Shown here: positions 7,803 to 17,021 of the stretch, piece by piece
How the letters are laid out: every line of letters begins with the position of its first letter
How positions within the stretch are numbered: position 1 is the first letter of the stretch
From: Thauera sp. K11
GTDB lineage: Bacteria; Pseudomonadota; Gammaproteobacteria; Burkholderiales; Rhodocyclaceae
Assembly: GCF_002354895.1 (NCBI RefSeq)
Contig: NZ_CP023439.1
Span: forward strand, 2,852,001 to 2,916,000
Direction: 5' to 3'
Length of the DNA stretch: 64,000 nucleotides
Notes under the pieces: generated by a model
What the model was told of the DNA's origin: nothing
Database searches by the model: none
Seen by the model: the letters and a program-made list of their open reading frames with translations, nothing else
Translations under genes and position numbers: made by a program

Positions 7803-8873
7803 TCAGTTGGCGCTCAGGCCGCTCAACAACGGATAGTCGGTATAGCCCTGGGGACCCGGCGAATAGAAGGTGTTCTTGTCCGGGGTATTGAGCGGGCTAC
7901 CTTGGCGGAAACGTTCCGGCAGATCGGGGTTGGCCAGGAAGGCGCCGCCGAATACCGTCGCATCGGCCCGACCATTGGCCAGCGCAGCCTCGGCACTCTG
8001 CTGGTCAAGGCCGCTCCCCATCAGGTAGGCACCGTTGAAACGCGGGCGCAATAGCGCGTGGTAGTCCACCTTGGCGCCGAACAGCGCGACGTGCAGATAA
8101 GCCAGATTGAAGCCATGCAACTGCTCGACCAGGTAGCTGTAGGTTTCTTGCGGATTCGCATCGACGATGTCGTTGAAGTTCATTTCCGGGGAAATCTTGA
8201 TCCCGACACGATCCCCGCCGGCCTCGGCAACCATCGCTGCCAGCACCTCCAATACGAAGCGGGCGCGATTCTCCACCGAGCCACCATATTGATCCTGGCG
8301 CTGGTTGCTGGCGGAGGACAGGAACTGTTCCGGCAGATAACCCGAGGCGGCGTGCAGTTCCACGCCGTCAAAACCGGCTTCCAGGGCACGGCGGGTAGCC
8401 ATACGGTAGTCGTCGATCACGCCTGCGATCTCGTCGAGGCTGAGTGCGCGGGGCGTGACGAACGCCTGCATGCCGCTGCCGGTCCACGTCTGCCCGGCCG
8501 GCTTGATGGCGGAAGGAGCAACCGGTTGCGCTTCATTCGGCAGCAGCGACGGATGCGAGATGCGACCGCAGTGCATGACCTGCATAAAGATCCGGCCGCC
8601 CTTGGCATGGACGGCCTCGGTGACCTTCTTCCAGACGGCAACCTGGGCATCGGTCGCGATCCCCGGCGTGCGCACATAGCCCTTGCCCATCGCCGACGGG
8701 AAGACCCCTTCGCTGATGATCAGACCGGCGCCGGCGCGCTGGGCGTAGTAGGTGACAACGAGGTCGCTCGGGACGCCGTCGTCGTCGGAGCGCGAACGGG
8801 TCATCGGCGCCATCACCAGGCGATTGGGCAAGGTGTAGCGGCCGATTTGAACGGGCGTGAAGAGTTGGCTCAT
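7803..8873 (-). CDS. FMN-dependent alkene reductase (old yellow enzyme family)
   Basis: I chose ATG 8873 ('MSQLFTPVQIGRYTLPNRLV', the standard start of this family, with a GAGG-like site upstream) over an open extension to 8972. The 356-residue TIM barrel has the N-terminal 'MAPMTRSR' flavin loop and the 'FDGVELHAASGYLPEQFLSS' segment, where the His and Tyr of the active site are present but the canonical Asn of H-x-x-N reads Ser. 'NQRQDQYGGS' follows as usual. Such enzymes reduce activated C=C bonds, quinones or nitro compounds with NAD(P)H. The gene is divergent from a LysR regulator and was followed by pirin before the transposon arrived. Confidence 0.92.
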   Translation of the reverse strand: MSQLFTPVQIGRYTLPNRLVMAPMTRSRSDDDGVPSDLVVTYYAQRAGAGLIISEGVFPSAMGKGYVRTPGIATDAQVAVWKKVTEAVHAKGGRIFMQVMHCGRISHPSLLPNEAQPVAPSAIKPAGQTWTGSGMQAFVTPRALSLDEIAGVIDDYRMATRRALEAGFDGVELHAASGYLPEQFLSSASNQRQDQYGGSVENRARFVLEVLAAMVAEAGGDRVGIKISPEMNFNDIVDANPQETYSYLVEQLHGFNLAYLHVALFGAKVDYHALLRPRFNGAYLMGSGLDQQSAEAALANGRADATVFGGAFLANPDLPERFRQGSPLNTPDKNTFYSPGPQGYTDYPLLSGLSAN

Positions 8874-8977
8874 GGTGCGATCCTCGGTGGTTTGGTGTGC
8901 AAGCATCTTCTTCCAACGTGAATTCGAGATAAAGCCGCTAAGATGGAAATTATTGATCCATTGGTGGAGCACTTGGA

Positions 8978-9874
8978 ATGGAACTCTTGAATGACATGGC
9001 CTTGTTCGTCGAAGTGGTCAAGGCGCGGGGTTTCCGCCGTGCGGCCGAGGCGGTCGGGATACCCAATTCCACGGTGTCACGCCGCATCAGTTCGCTGGAA
9101 AAGGCCATCGGACTGCGTTTGCTGCACCGGACAACGCGCAAGATCGAGCTGACGGAGGCGGGCCAGATCTATTTCCAGCGCTGCAAACGCATCGTCGATG
9201 AGGCCAAATTGGCGCATGAGCAACTTGGGGAGTTGCTGGCGCAACCGAGTGGCGTGTTGCGCGCTTCATTGCCGGTGGATTTTGCGAATATCTATCTGGC
9301 GCCCCTGATCGCGGAATTCGCGCGTCGCTATCCCGGCATCAGCTTCGATCTTGACCTAACGCCGCGCCTGGTCGATTTGGTGTCTGAGCCCTTCGATGTT
9401 GCCATCCGGATGGGTAACCCACCGAATTCGAATTTGATTGCGCGGCAGTTAGCCAATTTGGCGTGCTACCTCTACGCCTCGCCACGCTATCTGGAGCAAT
9501 TTGGCGAACCCTCCGATCCTGCCGACTTGGCGCAGCACGAATGCCTCGGTTTCCGCACGGCTAAGGGCAATGTGTGGGCCTTGCACAAGGCAGATCAGTC
9601 GATGGAGATTGCTGTCGGCGGACGGTTTCAACTCAATAGCGTTGGCTTGATCCGGCGGCTGAGCACGCTTGATCAAGGAGTCGCCCTCCTGCCCGCTGAA
9701 ATCGTTGCGGAGGACCTGGCTCAGGGGCGGCTACGTCGCGTTCTTCCAGATTGGGAGGGGCCGGCAACCCCGGTCTATGCGATGACCGAAACGCGCCTGA
9801 TACCGGCAAAGACACAACGCTTCATCGATTTTCTGCGAGAACGCCTGACTGATTCTGACGGGCGGCAGCGTTAG
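8978..9874 (+). CDS. LysR-family transcriptional regulator
   Basis: This 298-residue regulator has a winged helix-turn-helix at residues 1-62 ('MALFVEVVKARGFRRAAEAV', then 'NSTVSRRISSLEKAIGLRLL') and a periplasmic-binding-type effector domain at about 90-290. It starts at ATG 8978, 104 bp from the alkene reductase start on the other strand. This is the classical arrangement in which a LysR protein controls the divergent operon and itself. The inferred target is the alkene reductase-pirin-hydrolase-ABM cluster and the effector is unknown. I could not settle a T-N11-A site in the shared upstream region. Confidence 0.92.
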   Translation: MELLNDMALFVEVVKARGFRRAAEAVGIPNSTVSRRISSLEKAIGLRLLHRTTRKIELTEAGQIYFQRCKRIVDEAKLAHEQLGELLAQPSGVLRASLPVDFANIYLAPLIAEFARRYPGISFDLDLTPRLVDLVSEPFDVAIRMGNPPNSNLIARQLANLACYLYASPRYLEQFGEPSDPADLAQHECLGFRTAKGNVWALHKADQSMEIAVGGRFQLNSVGLIRRLSTLDQGVALLPAEIVAEDLAQGRLRRVLPDWEGPATPVYAMTETRLIPAKTQRFIDFLRERLTDSDGRQR

Positions 9875-10019
9875 GGTCGGAAAGCCGCCTTCGCACAAGG
9901 AAAGGTCATCAGGCAGCTATGGGTCTTTCAGCAACCGCTCGACCAACACCGGACTACTCTCCTGGAGAAGCTCTACGTTCCACACTGGAACTCCCTTCAA
10001 CCGAGAAGAGGAGTTCATC

Positions 10020-10652
10020 ATGAACACCACGACGAACACACCGCCGGCTGCGACGCGTGAACCCTGGAACCGGGGCAAGCTCGTTGGCCAGAAGGCGCCC
10101 TTGAAGCTCAAGGAGATCTGGGCGATCCGCGTCCGCCTGCAACTGTCAGAGAACCTGCGCGACCTCGCGCTCTTCGACCTGGCAATCGACAGCAAGCTGC
10201 GCGGCTGCGATCTGGTCAAACTGCGGGTACGTGATGTCGCTCATGGCGAGCAGGTTGCCTCGCGGGCAATGGTTATGCAGCAGAAGACCCAGCGTCCTGT
10301 GCAGTTCGAGATCACCGAGCAGACGCGAGGCGCGCTGAAGAACTGGATCGGCGCGGCGAAGCTTCGTTCCGAGAGCTTCCTGTTTCCGAGCCGGCTGCAT
10401 AAGTCCGAACATCTGTCGACCCGCCAGTACGGAAGAATCGTCAACGGCTGGGTCACGTCAATCGGTCTGGACCCGAGCGCCTACGGGACCCACTCGATGC
10501 GGCGGACGAAGGCTTCGTTGATCTACCGTCGCACGGGGAACCTCCGTGCGGTCCAGTTGCTACTTGGTCACACGAAGATTGAGAGTACCGTGCGATACCT
10601 CGGGATCGAGGTCGATGACGCGCTGGAAATGGCGGAGCGCACCGAGGTGTGA
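10020..10652 (+). CDS. Minimal tyrosine recombinase/integrase
   Basis: GAGGAG nine bases before ATG 10020 supports this start. The 210-residue protein contains only the catalytic domain of XerC/phage-integrase type: Arg in 'DSKLRGCDLVKLR', Lys in 'QQKTQRPVQ', the H-x-x-R box 'GTHSMRRTKA', His in 'LLGHTKIEST' and the nucleophilic Tyr in 'VRYLGIEVDD'. All catalytic positions are therefore present. The N-terminal SAM-like arm-binding domain of full integrases (~300-400 residues) is absent. No attachment site or cargo is obvious, so it may be a remnant of an island or act on a small element. Confidence 0.85.
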   Translation: MNTTTNTPPAATREPWNRGKLVGQKAPLKLKEIWAIRVRLQLSENLRDLALFDLAIDSKLRGCDLVKLRVRDVAHGEQVASRAMVMQQKTQRPVQFEITEQTRGALKNWIGAAKLRSESFLFPSRLHKSEHLSTRQYGRIVNGWVTSIGLDPSAYGTHSMRRTKASLIYRRTGNLRAVQLLLGHTKIESTVRYLGIEVDDALEMAERTEV

Positions 10653-10994
10653 TCCGGTAATGGGTGAGTGACGGCCGCCAAGCCGGCGGTCGCTCACCCG
10701 CCAGACGCTACAGACCGAAGTTCGCGAACGACCGACCGGTCAGCTTTGAAACCTGCCGCAGGGCCACCGAGATGACGAACGTCTCTTGTGGGTCGCTAAC
10801 GGAAGTCGGGAACCCGCGGAAACGGTCATCCCATATGGGTAATGGTGCTGCGGGCCGGATGAGCGCACCGGCCGAGTAGGAGCCCCACATCATCGCGACG
10901 TCAGAGGTGAAGCCAAGAGCGAAAGTCCAACCGATGAAGCATGTCCCTCGCTGTCGTTGCGTGTGCCATCGGAGTTCGGAATCACGGCACGTGG

Positions 10995-11010
10995 TGTTAC
11001 GAATATATTG
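10995..11010. repeat. 16-bp direct repeat TGTTACGAATATATTG, copy 1
   Basis: It is identical to 11116-11131 on the same strand, 121 bp apart start to start. A related sequence TGTTACGATAATTTCG lies between them near 11047. These AT-rich words stand out in GC-rich DNA and could be operator or recombination sites; no function is shown. Confidence 0.7.
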
Positions 11011-11115
11011 CCACTCGCGTTCTATTGAAGGCCTAACGGGGGTCCTGTGTTACGATAATTTCGAGGATAATCCGGAAAAGTGGCGTCGCAGAAGCCGCAT
11101 GAATGCTGGGTTGCC

Positions 11116-11131
11116 TGTTACGAATATATTG
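11116..11131. repeat. 16-bp direct repeat TGTTACGAATATATTG, copy 2
   Basis: This is the exact second copy of 10995-11010. It lies about 490 bp before the start of the PAS-GGDEF-EAL gene. Confidence 0.7.
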
Positions 11132-11198
11132 TGCAGAAACAGCGATATGTTCCGGAAGAGCGGGATTCATGATCTTCCGGACCTGTCGGTAACACACG

Positions 11199-11221
11199 GA
11201 GGGCGCCTGCGGGGCGCCCTC
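11199..11221. terminator. Strong hairpin, possible terminator
   Basis: GAGGGCGCC and GGCGCCCTC form a perfect 9-bp stem around a 5-base loop (11208-11212). No U-run follows on either strand, so intrinsic termination is doubtful; it may be a transcript-end hairpin of a lost gene. Confidence 0.4.
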
Positions 11222-11606
11222 TGCGTTCCCGGCGGACGCAAGCCGGATCTTTTCCTTCGCCATCGCGGGCAATCGACGGCTCGCAGGGTCACGACACTGG
11301 CCTTTTGAAGGATATTGTCTAAACATAAAGCGATACGCGGATGCAATGCGAACGCTCGTCCGATCGATCGTCATTCGCGATGATGCGCTTCCGGTGCCGG
11401 CAAGCCGGTTTTCGTGCCCGGCGACGGACGCCCGGTCCGCAAGGCCGGACTCGTGAAGACCTGCGTCGAGCGTCCCGGGGGGAGGCCCGGGCTCTGCCAT
11501 CTGCCGCCTCGCTTTCGACCACCTGAGCCCCGACGGGCAGGTCCGGGCCCATGTGGAGCGGCAGGTCTCGCGGGCGCTCGCGCAAGGCAATACAGGTCGA
11601 CGACAT

Positions 11607-14600
11607 ATGCGTAGCTGCGGTAGCCCTGCTTCGTTTACCCGTGCCCTGGTTTCCAATGTCGCCGGGCTGGTGATCGCTCTCGGGCTGGCCCTGCTGGTTG
11701 CGATGATCTGGCAAAGCGCGGCCAGTACCGAGGAAGCGGCGCGGCAGGAGATCGGCGAGACGCTCAACCGTGCGGTGGGGCGGCTGCAGATCCTGGTCCA
11801 TGCCGCCGAGATGACCGCGGAATCGGCCGAACGCGTCGCGCGCACCACCGACGTGAAGGGGCCCACGCTACGCCCGACCCTGGAGAATCTGCTGGCCGCG
11901 TTCGAACAGCGGCCGGAACTGAGCTACCTGGGCATCGTCCTGCCCGAGACGGGCGAATATGGCAACCTGGAACGGACCGCTGCGGGCAAAACCCTGCTCT
12001 GGCTGTTTCCCGGGAATCGGGCCGACGATCCGATCGTGCGCAGTTTTCTCCTGACGGACGAAGGCTTCGTCCAGCGCGAGGCGTATCCCACCGACGGCTA
12101 TGATCCGCGCAGCCGGCCGTTCTACCAGGCGGCGTTGCAGGGCCCGCCCGGCGGCACGTGGATGCCGGCATACCAGTGGATCCTCCATTCCTCGGATGGG
12201 ACGCCTCTCTGGGGATTCAGCTACGTGAAGGCGCTGCGCGACGACGCCGGAAGATTGATGAGCGTACTCGACGCCGACTTCGACGTCCCGGCCCTGAACG
12301 GTTTCCTGCAGTCCCTCGCCGCCGAATACCGCGTCCGGCTCCACATCGTGGAACTGGGAGCATCCCCCCACCTGATCGGCGCTCCCGGCGTGGACCGGGA
12401 ACCGCTTCCGCTCCCCGCGGACCTCGCTCCGCTGGCCGGACTCTCCGGCGACACCTTCGTCGACCGGATGGAACTGGAAGGCGAGCGCCGATGGGTTGCC
12501 GCGCGCCGCATGGATCTCAAGGGCGGCCTGTCGTGGCTGGTCATCGCCTCGCGCACCGCGACCTTCATCGAGGCCCCGCTGCGTCGCCAGTTGCTCCAGG
12601 TGCTGGGCATGGGCCTGGCGATCGCTCTGGGCCTGGTACTGGCTTCGGTTCGCATAGCCCGCCGTTTCGGCAGGCCGCTCGCCGAGCTGGAACAGCGCCT
12701 CGCCGCCATCGGGCAGCATGAGCCGGGCACGCCGGCGGCAAGCCCCGCTTCCACCACGGATGGTTTCCGCGAGACCCAGCTTCTGGGCGAAGCCCTCGAT
12801 CGCATGGAGGTCGCCATCAGCCAGCAGGCCCTTGCCAAGGAGCAGCAGGTGGCCTCGCTCGCGCTGAAAGGCGCGATTTTCGACTTCAGCTCCGCGGCGA
12901 TCTTCAGCCTCGACCGCCAATTGAACGTCATCGAGTGGAATGCCGCCGCGGAGCGCCTGTTCGGCAAGGAGCGGGACGAGGTGCTCGGCAGGGCCGTCGG
13001 CGACGTGGTGGCCACCCCGGACGGCTCCGCCGACTGGGCCGCGATCCAGGGCACGGCGGGAACCGGCTCGTTTCGGTTCCTCGGTGCCCATGGCCCGTTC
13101 GACGCGGACCTGCGGCTGGTGACGTTCATCCAGGAGGGCCGCGAGGTCCGCACGCTCATCCTCAACGACGTCTCGGAGCGCAAGCAGATCGAGCGGCAAT
13201 TGCGGCAGGAGCGCGACTACGCCGACGCGGTGCTCAACAGCCTGCCGGGCGTCTTCTATCACTACGACGAAAACGTGCACCTGACGCGGTGGAACAGGAA
13301 TCTCGAACGCATCTCCGGCTATACGGCGGAGGAGCTTGCGGGTGCGGACCCGATGCTCTTCTTTGCCGACGAGGAGAAGGCGCTGGTCGCGGACCGGATC
13401 GGCGAGGTCTTCGAGAAGGGCGAATCCTCGGTCGAGGCGGATTACGTACTCAAGGACGGCCGCCGGATTCCCTATCTGTTCACCGGCGTGCGCTTCGAGT
13501 ACGACGGCCGCCGCGGTTTCGTCGGTGTCGGCTACGACATCACCGAACGCAAGCAGGCCGAGAAGCGGATACGCCATCTGGCGATGCACGACGATCTCAC
13601 CGACCTGCCGAACCGCAACCTGATCCAGGACCGCATCGCGCAGGCCATTGCGCATTCCCACCGTACCGGCCGCCTGCTCGCATTGCTCTACCTCGATCTG
13701 GATCGTTTCAAGGTCGTCAACGACGGCTACGGGCATCTGTTCGGCGATGCCGTGCTGAAGGCCACCGGCCACCGGCTGGTGGAATCGGTGCGTGACAGCG
13801 ACACGGTGGCTCGCCTGGGCGGCGACGAGTTCCTGATCCTCCTGGCCGACCTGAACCATCCGGCCGATGCCGACGTCGTCGCCCGCAAGATCGTCGAGAG
13901 CCTGGACAGCCCGATCGTCGTGCAGGGCCGGAAGATCCACCTGTCCGGCAGCATCGGCGTGAGCGTGTTCCCATTCGATGGCGAAGCCGCCGACACCCTG
14001 ATCGACAACGCCGACATGGCGATGTACCGGGCCAAGGAGCTTGGCCGCAATACCTACCAGTTCTTCACGCGCGAGATGAGCCAGGAGATCCAGCGCCGCG
14101 TCGACCTGGAGATCAAGCTTCGCGGCGCGGCGTCGGCGGGACAACTGCAGCTCGCCTACCAGCCCAAGGTAAGCCTGAAGGACGGCTGCATCAGCGGCTG
14201 CGAAGCACTGCTGCGCTGGCATCATCCGGAGCTGGGGGTCGTCTCTCCCGGCCAGTTCATTCCGATCGCGGAAGATTCCGGCCTGATCGTGCCGATCGGC
14301 GACTGGGTGCTGCGCACCGCCTGCATGCAGGCCAGGGCCTGGATGGATGCCGGGCTGCCGCCCCTCTGCGTCGCGGTCAACATTTCGGTGCGCCAGTTCC
14401 TGCAGCAGGATGTGGTGGCCTGGGTGGCGCGGACGCTCCAGGAAACGGGCCTGCCGCCGGCGTGGCTGGAACTCGAACTCACCGAGAGCCTGATCGCCGA
14501 GGACATCGAGCAGGTGACGGCGACCACCAACCAGCTCAAGAGCATGGGGGTGAAACTGTCCATCGACGATTTCGGCACCGGGTATTCGAGCCTGAGCTAC

Positions 14601-14900
14601 CTGAAACGCTTCCGCGTGGATACGCTGAAGATCGATCAGTCCTTCGTGCGCAACATGCTGTCCGACATCGAGGACGAAACCATCGTCCTGGCAGTCATCT
14701 CCCTTGCGCACAACCTCAAGTTCAGGGTGATCGCCGAGGGCGTGGAAACCGAGCAGCACTGCCGCTTCCTGCAACTGAACGGGTGCGACGAGATCCAGGG
14801 CTACTATTTCAGCAAACCGGTGACGGCCGCGGAACTCGAAGCGATGCTCCGCGACGGCAGGCAACTTCCCCTGCGGCTCGATTCCGCCGAAAGGCGCTGA
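11607..14900 (+). CDS. Membrane PAS-PAS-GGDEF-EAL cyclic-di-GMP protein
   Basis: From ATG 11607 the product is 1,097 residues (an upstream ATG at 11553 would add 18). Layout: membrane helix at about 12-35, a periplasmic dCACHE-like sensor to about 325 ('DPRSRPFYQAALQ' is typical), a second helix at about 331-351, PAS at about 421-528 and 538-651, GGDEF at about 655-820 and EAL at about 830-1085. The synthase motif is intact ('ARLGGDEFLILL') and the phosphodiesterase motif is also intact ('GCEALLRW', 'DDFGTGYSSL', 'EGVETEQ'). Both activities are therefore possible, with the sensor and PAS domains setting the balance. Next comes truC, 12 bp downstream, perhaps co-transcribed. Confidence 0.93.
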   Translation: MRSCGSPASFTRALVSNVAGLVIALGLALLVAMIWQSAASTEEAARQEIGETLNRAVGRLQILVHAAEMTAESAERVARTTDVKGPTLRPTLENLLAAFEQRPELSYLGIVLPETGEYGNLERTAAGKTLLWLFPGNRADDPIVRSFLLTDEGFVQREAYPTDGYDPRSRPFYQAALQGPPGGTWMPAYQWILHSSDGTPLWGFSYVKALRDDAGRLMSVLDADFDVPALNGFLQSLAAEYRVRLHIVELGASPHLIGAPGVDREPLPLPADLAPLAGLSGDTFVDRMELEGERRWVAARRMDLKGGLSWLVIASRTATFIEAPLRRQLLQVLGMGLAIALGLVLASVRIARRFGRPLAELEQRLAAIGQHEPGTPAASPASTTDGFRETQLLGEALDRMEVAISQQALAKEQQVASLALKGAIFDFSSAAIFSLDRQLNVIEWNAAAERLFGKERDEVLGRAVGDVVATPDGSADWAAIQGTAGTGSFRFLGAHGPFDADLRLVTFIQEGREVRTLILNDVSERKQIERQLRQERDYADAVLNSLPGVFYHYDENVHLTRWNRNLERISGYTAEELAGADPMLFFADEEKALVADRIGEVFEKGESSVEADYVLKDGRRIPYLFTGVRFEYDGRRGFVGVGYDITERKQAEKRIRHLAMHDDLTDLPNRNLIQDRIAQAIAHSHRTGRLLALLYLDLDRFKVVNDGYGHLFGDAVLKATGHRLVESVRDSDTVARLGGDEFLILLADLNHPADADVVARKIVESLDSPIVVQGRKIHLSGSIGVSVFPFDGEAADTLIDNADMAMYRAKELGRNTYQFFTREMSQEIQRRVDLEIKLRGAASAGQLQLAYQPKVSLKDGCISGCEALLRWHHPELGVVSPGQFIPIAEDSGLIVPIGDWVLRTACMQARAWMDAGLPPLCVAVNISVRQFLQQDVVAWVARTLQETGLPPAWLELELTESLIAEDIEQVTATTNQLKSMGVKLSIDDFGTGYSSLSYLKRFRVDTLKIDQSFVRNMLSDIEDETIVLAVISLAHNLKFRVIAEGVETEQHCRFLQLNGCDEIQGYYFSKPVTAAELEAMLRDGRQLPLRLDSAERR

Positions 14901-14912
14901 AGCGGCCCGTCC

Positions 14913-15689
14913 ATGCTCGACATCCTCTACCGCGACGACCATCTGATCGCCATCCACAAGCCCTCGGGGCTGCTCGTCCATCGCAGCCTGATCGCCGCGC
15001 ACGACGAACGCTTCGCGGTGCAACTGTTGCGCGACCAGATCGGGCGGCGCGTGTTCCCGGCGCACCGGCTCGATCGCGGCACCTCGGGCGTGCTGCTGTT
15101 CGCGCTCGAGCGCGACACCGCCGCACGGCTCGCCGCGCTGTTCGAGACCCGGCAGGTCGGAAAGCGCTACGTCGCCGTCGTGCGCGGCCATCCGCCCGAA
15201 ACGGGCGAGATCGACCACCCGCTCGCACGCCGCTTCGACCCCATCGAGCGCAGCCGCGGCCTGGGCGCCGGCAACCGGCCGGGCAGCGGCGCCACGCCCG
15301 AGGACGACGAGCCGCCGGATGAAGCGCCGGCCGCGCAGCCGGCACTGACCACCTTCCGGCGTCTGGCCACGGCGGAACTGCCGCATCGCGTCGACCGCTA
15401 CCCGACGAGCCGCTACGCGCTGGTCGAACTCGAACCGGAAACCGGCCGCCGGCACCAGATCCGGCGGCATCTGAAGCACATCGCCCACCCGATCATCGGC
15501 GACGCCACCTACGGCAAGGGAATCCACAACCGGCTGTTCGGGCGACTCTTCGGCAACGACCGGCTGCTGCTCGCCTGCACCCGGCTGGCCCTGCCCCATC
15601 CGCGGACCGGCGCGCCGCTCTGCATCGAATCCCCCCTCGCGCCGGATTTCGCGCACGTGGTGCGGGCGCTCGGATGGCGTTTTCCCTGA
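14913..15689 (+). CDS. truC: RluA-family pseudouridine synthase, TruC-like
   Basis: This 258-residue enzyme begins 'MLDILYRDDHLIAIHKPSGL', the usual first strand of the family, and carries the catalytic Asp in 'AHRLDRGTSGVLLF'. 'YALVELEPETGRRHQIRRHL' is the second conserved block. TruC modifies U65 in tRNAs; family members are close, so RluA-type alternatives are possible. A loop of about 40 residues in the middle (around residues 115-150) is rich in Gly, Pro and acidic residues and looks lineage specific. The gene follows the GGDEF-EAL gene by 12 bp. Confidence 0.85.
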   Translation: MLDILYRDDHLIAIHKPSGLLVHRSLIAAHDERFAVQLLRDQIGRRVFPAHRLDRGTSGVLLFALERDTAARLAALFETRQVGKRYVAVVRGHPPETGEIDHPLARRFDPIERSRGLGAGNRPGSGATPEDDEPPDEAPAAQPALTTFRRLATAELPHRVDRYPTSRYALVELEPETGRRHQIRRHLKHIAHPIIGDATYGKGIHNRLFGRLFGNDRLLLACTRLALPHPRTGAPLCIESPLAPDFAHVVRALGWRFP

Positions 15690-15794
15690 CGCCGGCGGCC
15701 CGGTTCATGCGCCGTGGCGGGCGATAGCCATGTACGCGCAAACCGTTGCACAATGGCCGCCACCCAGCGCAACCGGCACAGCCCGAGACCACCG

Positions 15795-16871
15795 ATGAAT
15801 CCCCTGCTTCAAGTCCGCCAGCACGGCCAGCAGATCTGGCTCGACAACCTTTCCCGCACCCTGCTCAACGACGGCCATCTCGCGCAGCTCATCGCCGACG
15901 ACGGCGTAGCCGGCGTGACGACGAACCCCGCCATCTTCCACAAGGCGATCGCCGGCGGCCGCTACTACGAAGACGACCTCGCGGCGCTGAAGCGCGAGCC
16001 GCTGAGCGCGGAAGCGCGCTACGAGGCGCTGGTGATTCCCGACGTGCAACGCGCCTGCGACCTGCTCGCGCCGCTGCACCGCGACAGCGGCGGCAACGCG
16101 GGCTACGTCAGCCTCGAAGTGTCGCCCGCCCTGGCGCACGATGCGGACGGCACGGTCGCCGCCGGCCTGCGCCTGAAGGCGGCGGTCGGCCGGCCCAACC
16201 TCCTGATCAAGGTGCCGGCGACCGCCGCGGGCCTGGCCGCCATCGAAAGGCTCATCGCGGCCGGCGTCAGCGTCAACGTCACGCTGATGTTCTCGCTGGC
16301 GCATGTGGACGCGGTCGCCTCGGCGTACGTACGCGGCCTCGAACGCCTGCAGGAAGGCGGCGGCAGCCCGGCTCCGGTCATGTCGGTCGCGAGCCTCTTC
16401 CTGTCGCGGGTCGACACCCTGGTGGACAGGCAGCTCGACGAACTCGGCGGCGAAGCGCTCGCGCTGCGCGGCAGGACCGCGGTCGCCACCGCGAAGCTGG
16501 CCTACCAGCGCTATCGCCAGTGCTTCCACGGCACCGCCTTCGATGCGCTGCGCAAGGCCGGCGCCCGCCCCCAGTTCATGCTGTGGGCCAGCACCGGCAC
16601 CAAGAATCCGGCGTACGGCGACCTGCTCTACGTCGAGCCGCTGATCGGGCCGGAGACGGTCAACACCCTGCCCGACGCCACCCTGGCCGCACTGCGCGAC
16701 CATGGCCGGATTGCGGACACACTGGACAAGGACGTCGACGCGGCCGCGGCCCAGTACGCGGCCCTCGCCGCGCTGGGCGTGAATCTGGACGAGGCCGGCG
16801 AGCGTCTGCAGCAGGAAGGGCTGGCGCAGTTCGAACAAGCCTTCGCCGCGCTGCTGGAACTGACCGCCTGA
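15795..16871 (+). CDS. tal: Transaldolase
   Basis: I chose ATG 15795 ('MNPLLQVRQHGQQIWLDNLS'), the family's standard start; the frame is open further upstream but without support. The 358-residue TIM barrel shows 'DGVAGVTTNPAIFHKAI', the Schiff-base Lys in 'NLLIKVPATAAGLAAI', and 'SVNVTLMFSLAHVDAV'. It moves a dihydroxyacetone unit between sugar phosphates in the non-oxidative pentose phosphate pathway. It faces cheA across a ~150-bp convergent gap. Confidence 0.93.
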   Translation: MNPLLQVRQHGQQIWLDNLSRTLLNDGHLAQLIADDGVAGVTTNPAIFHKAIAGGRYYEDDLAALKREPLSAEARYEALVIPDVQRACDLLAPLHRDSGGNAGYVSLEVSPALAHDADGTVAAGLRLKAAVGRPNLLIKVPATAAGLAAIERLIAAGVSVNVTLMFSLAHVDAVASAYVRGLERLQEGGGSPAPVMSVASLFLSRVDTLVDRQLDELGGEALALRGRTAVATAKLAYQRYRQCFHGTAFDALRKAGARPQFMLWASTGTKNPAYGDLLYVEPLIGPETVNTLPDATLAALRDHGRIADTLDKDVDAAAAQYAALAALGVNLDEAGERLQQEGLAQFEQAFAALLELTA

Positions 16872-17021
16872 TGCGGCACGCGCTGGCGGGCCCCCGGCGG
16901 CCCGTCGGCTGAAGCCCTCGATCGGCCTGGACGGATCGTTCGGGCCGATTGCACATCCCGTCCCGAACCCGAACCGCCCTGCCGCCGCGCGCAGTCGCGC
17001 GACGGCGCGGCCTGCGCACGA

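Larger units (their letters stand above)
10653..11552. other. Gene-poor interval with repeats and a hairpin
   Basis: I see no confident gene in these 900 bases. A 61-codon frame on the - strand (10893-10708, 'MMWGSYSAGALIRPAAPLPI' at its start) is open but has no ribosome binding site or recognised family. The interval holds two exact 16-bp repeats with a related third copy and one strong hairpin, listed separately. Confidence 0.4.

Noticed and set aside
10708..10893. 61-codon - strand frame after the recombinase
   Set aside because: The sequence looks protein-like in part, but there is no ribosome binding site and I know no homologue; kept only as a note in the interval entry.
11868..15656. 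A 1,262-codon open frame on the - strand
   Set aside because: It is antisense to the GGDEF-EAL and truC genes, both of which have clear motifs; GC-rich codon bias keeps the opposite strand open. No family resemblance.
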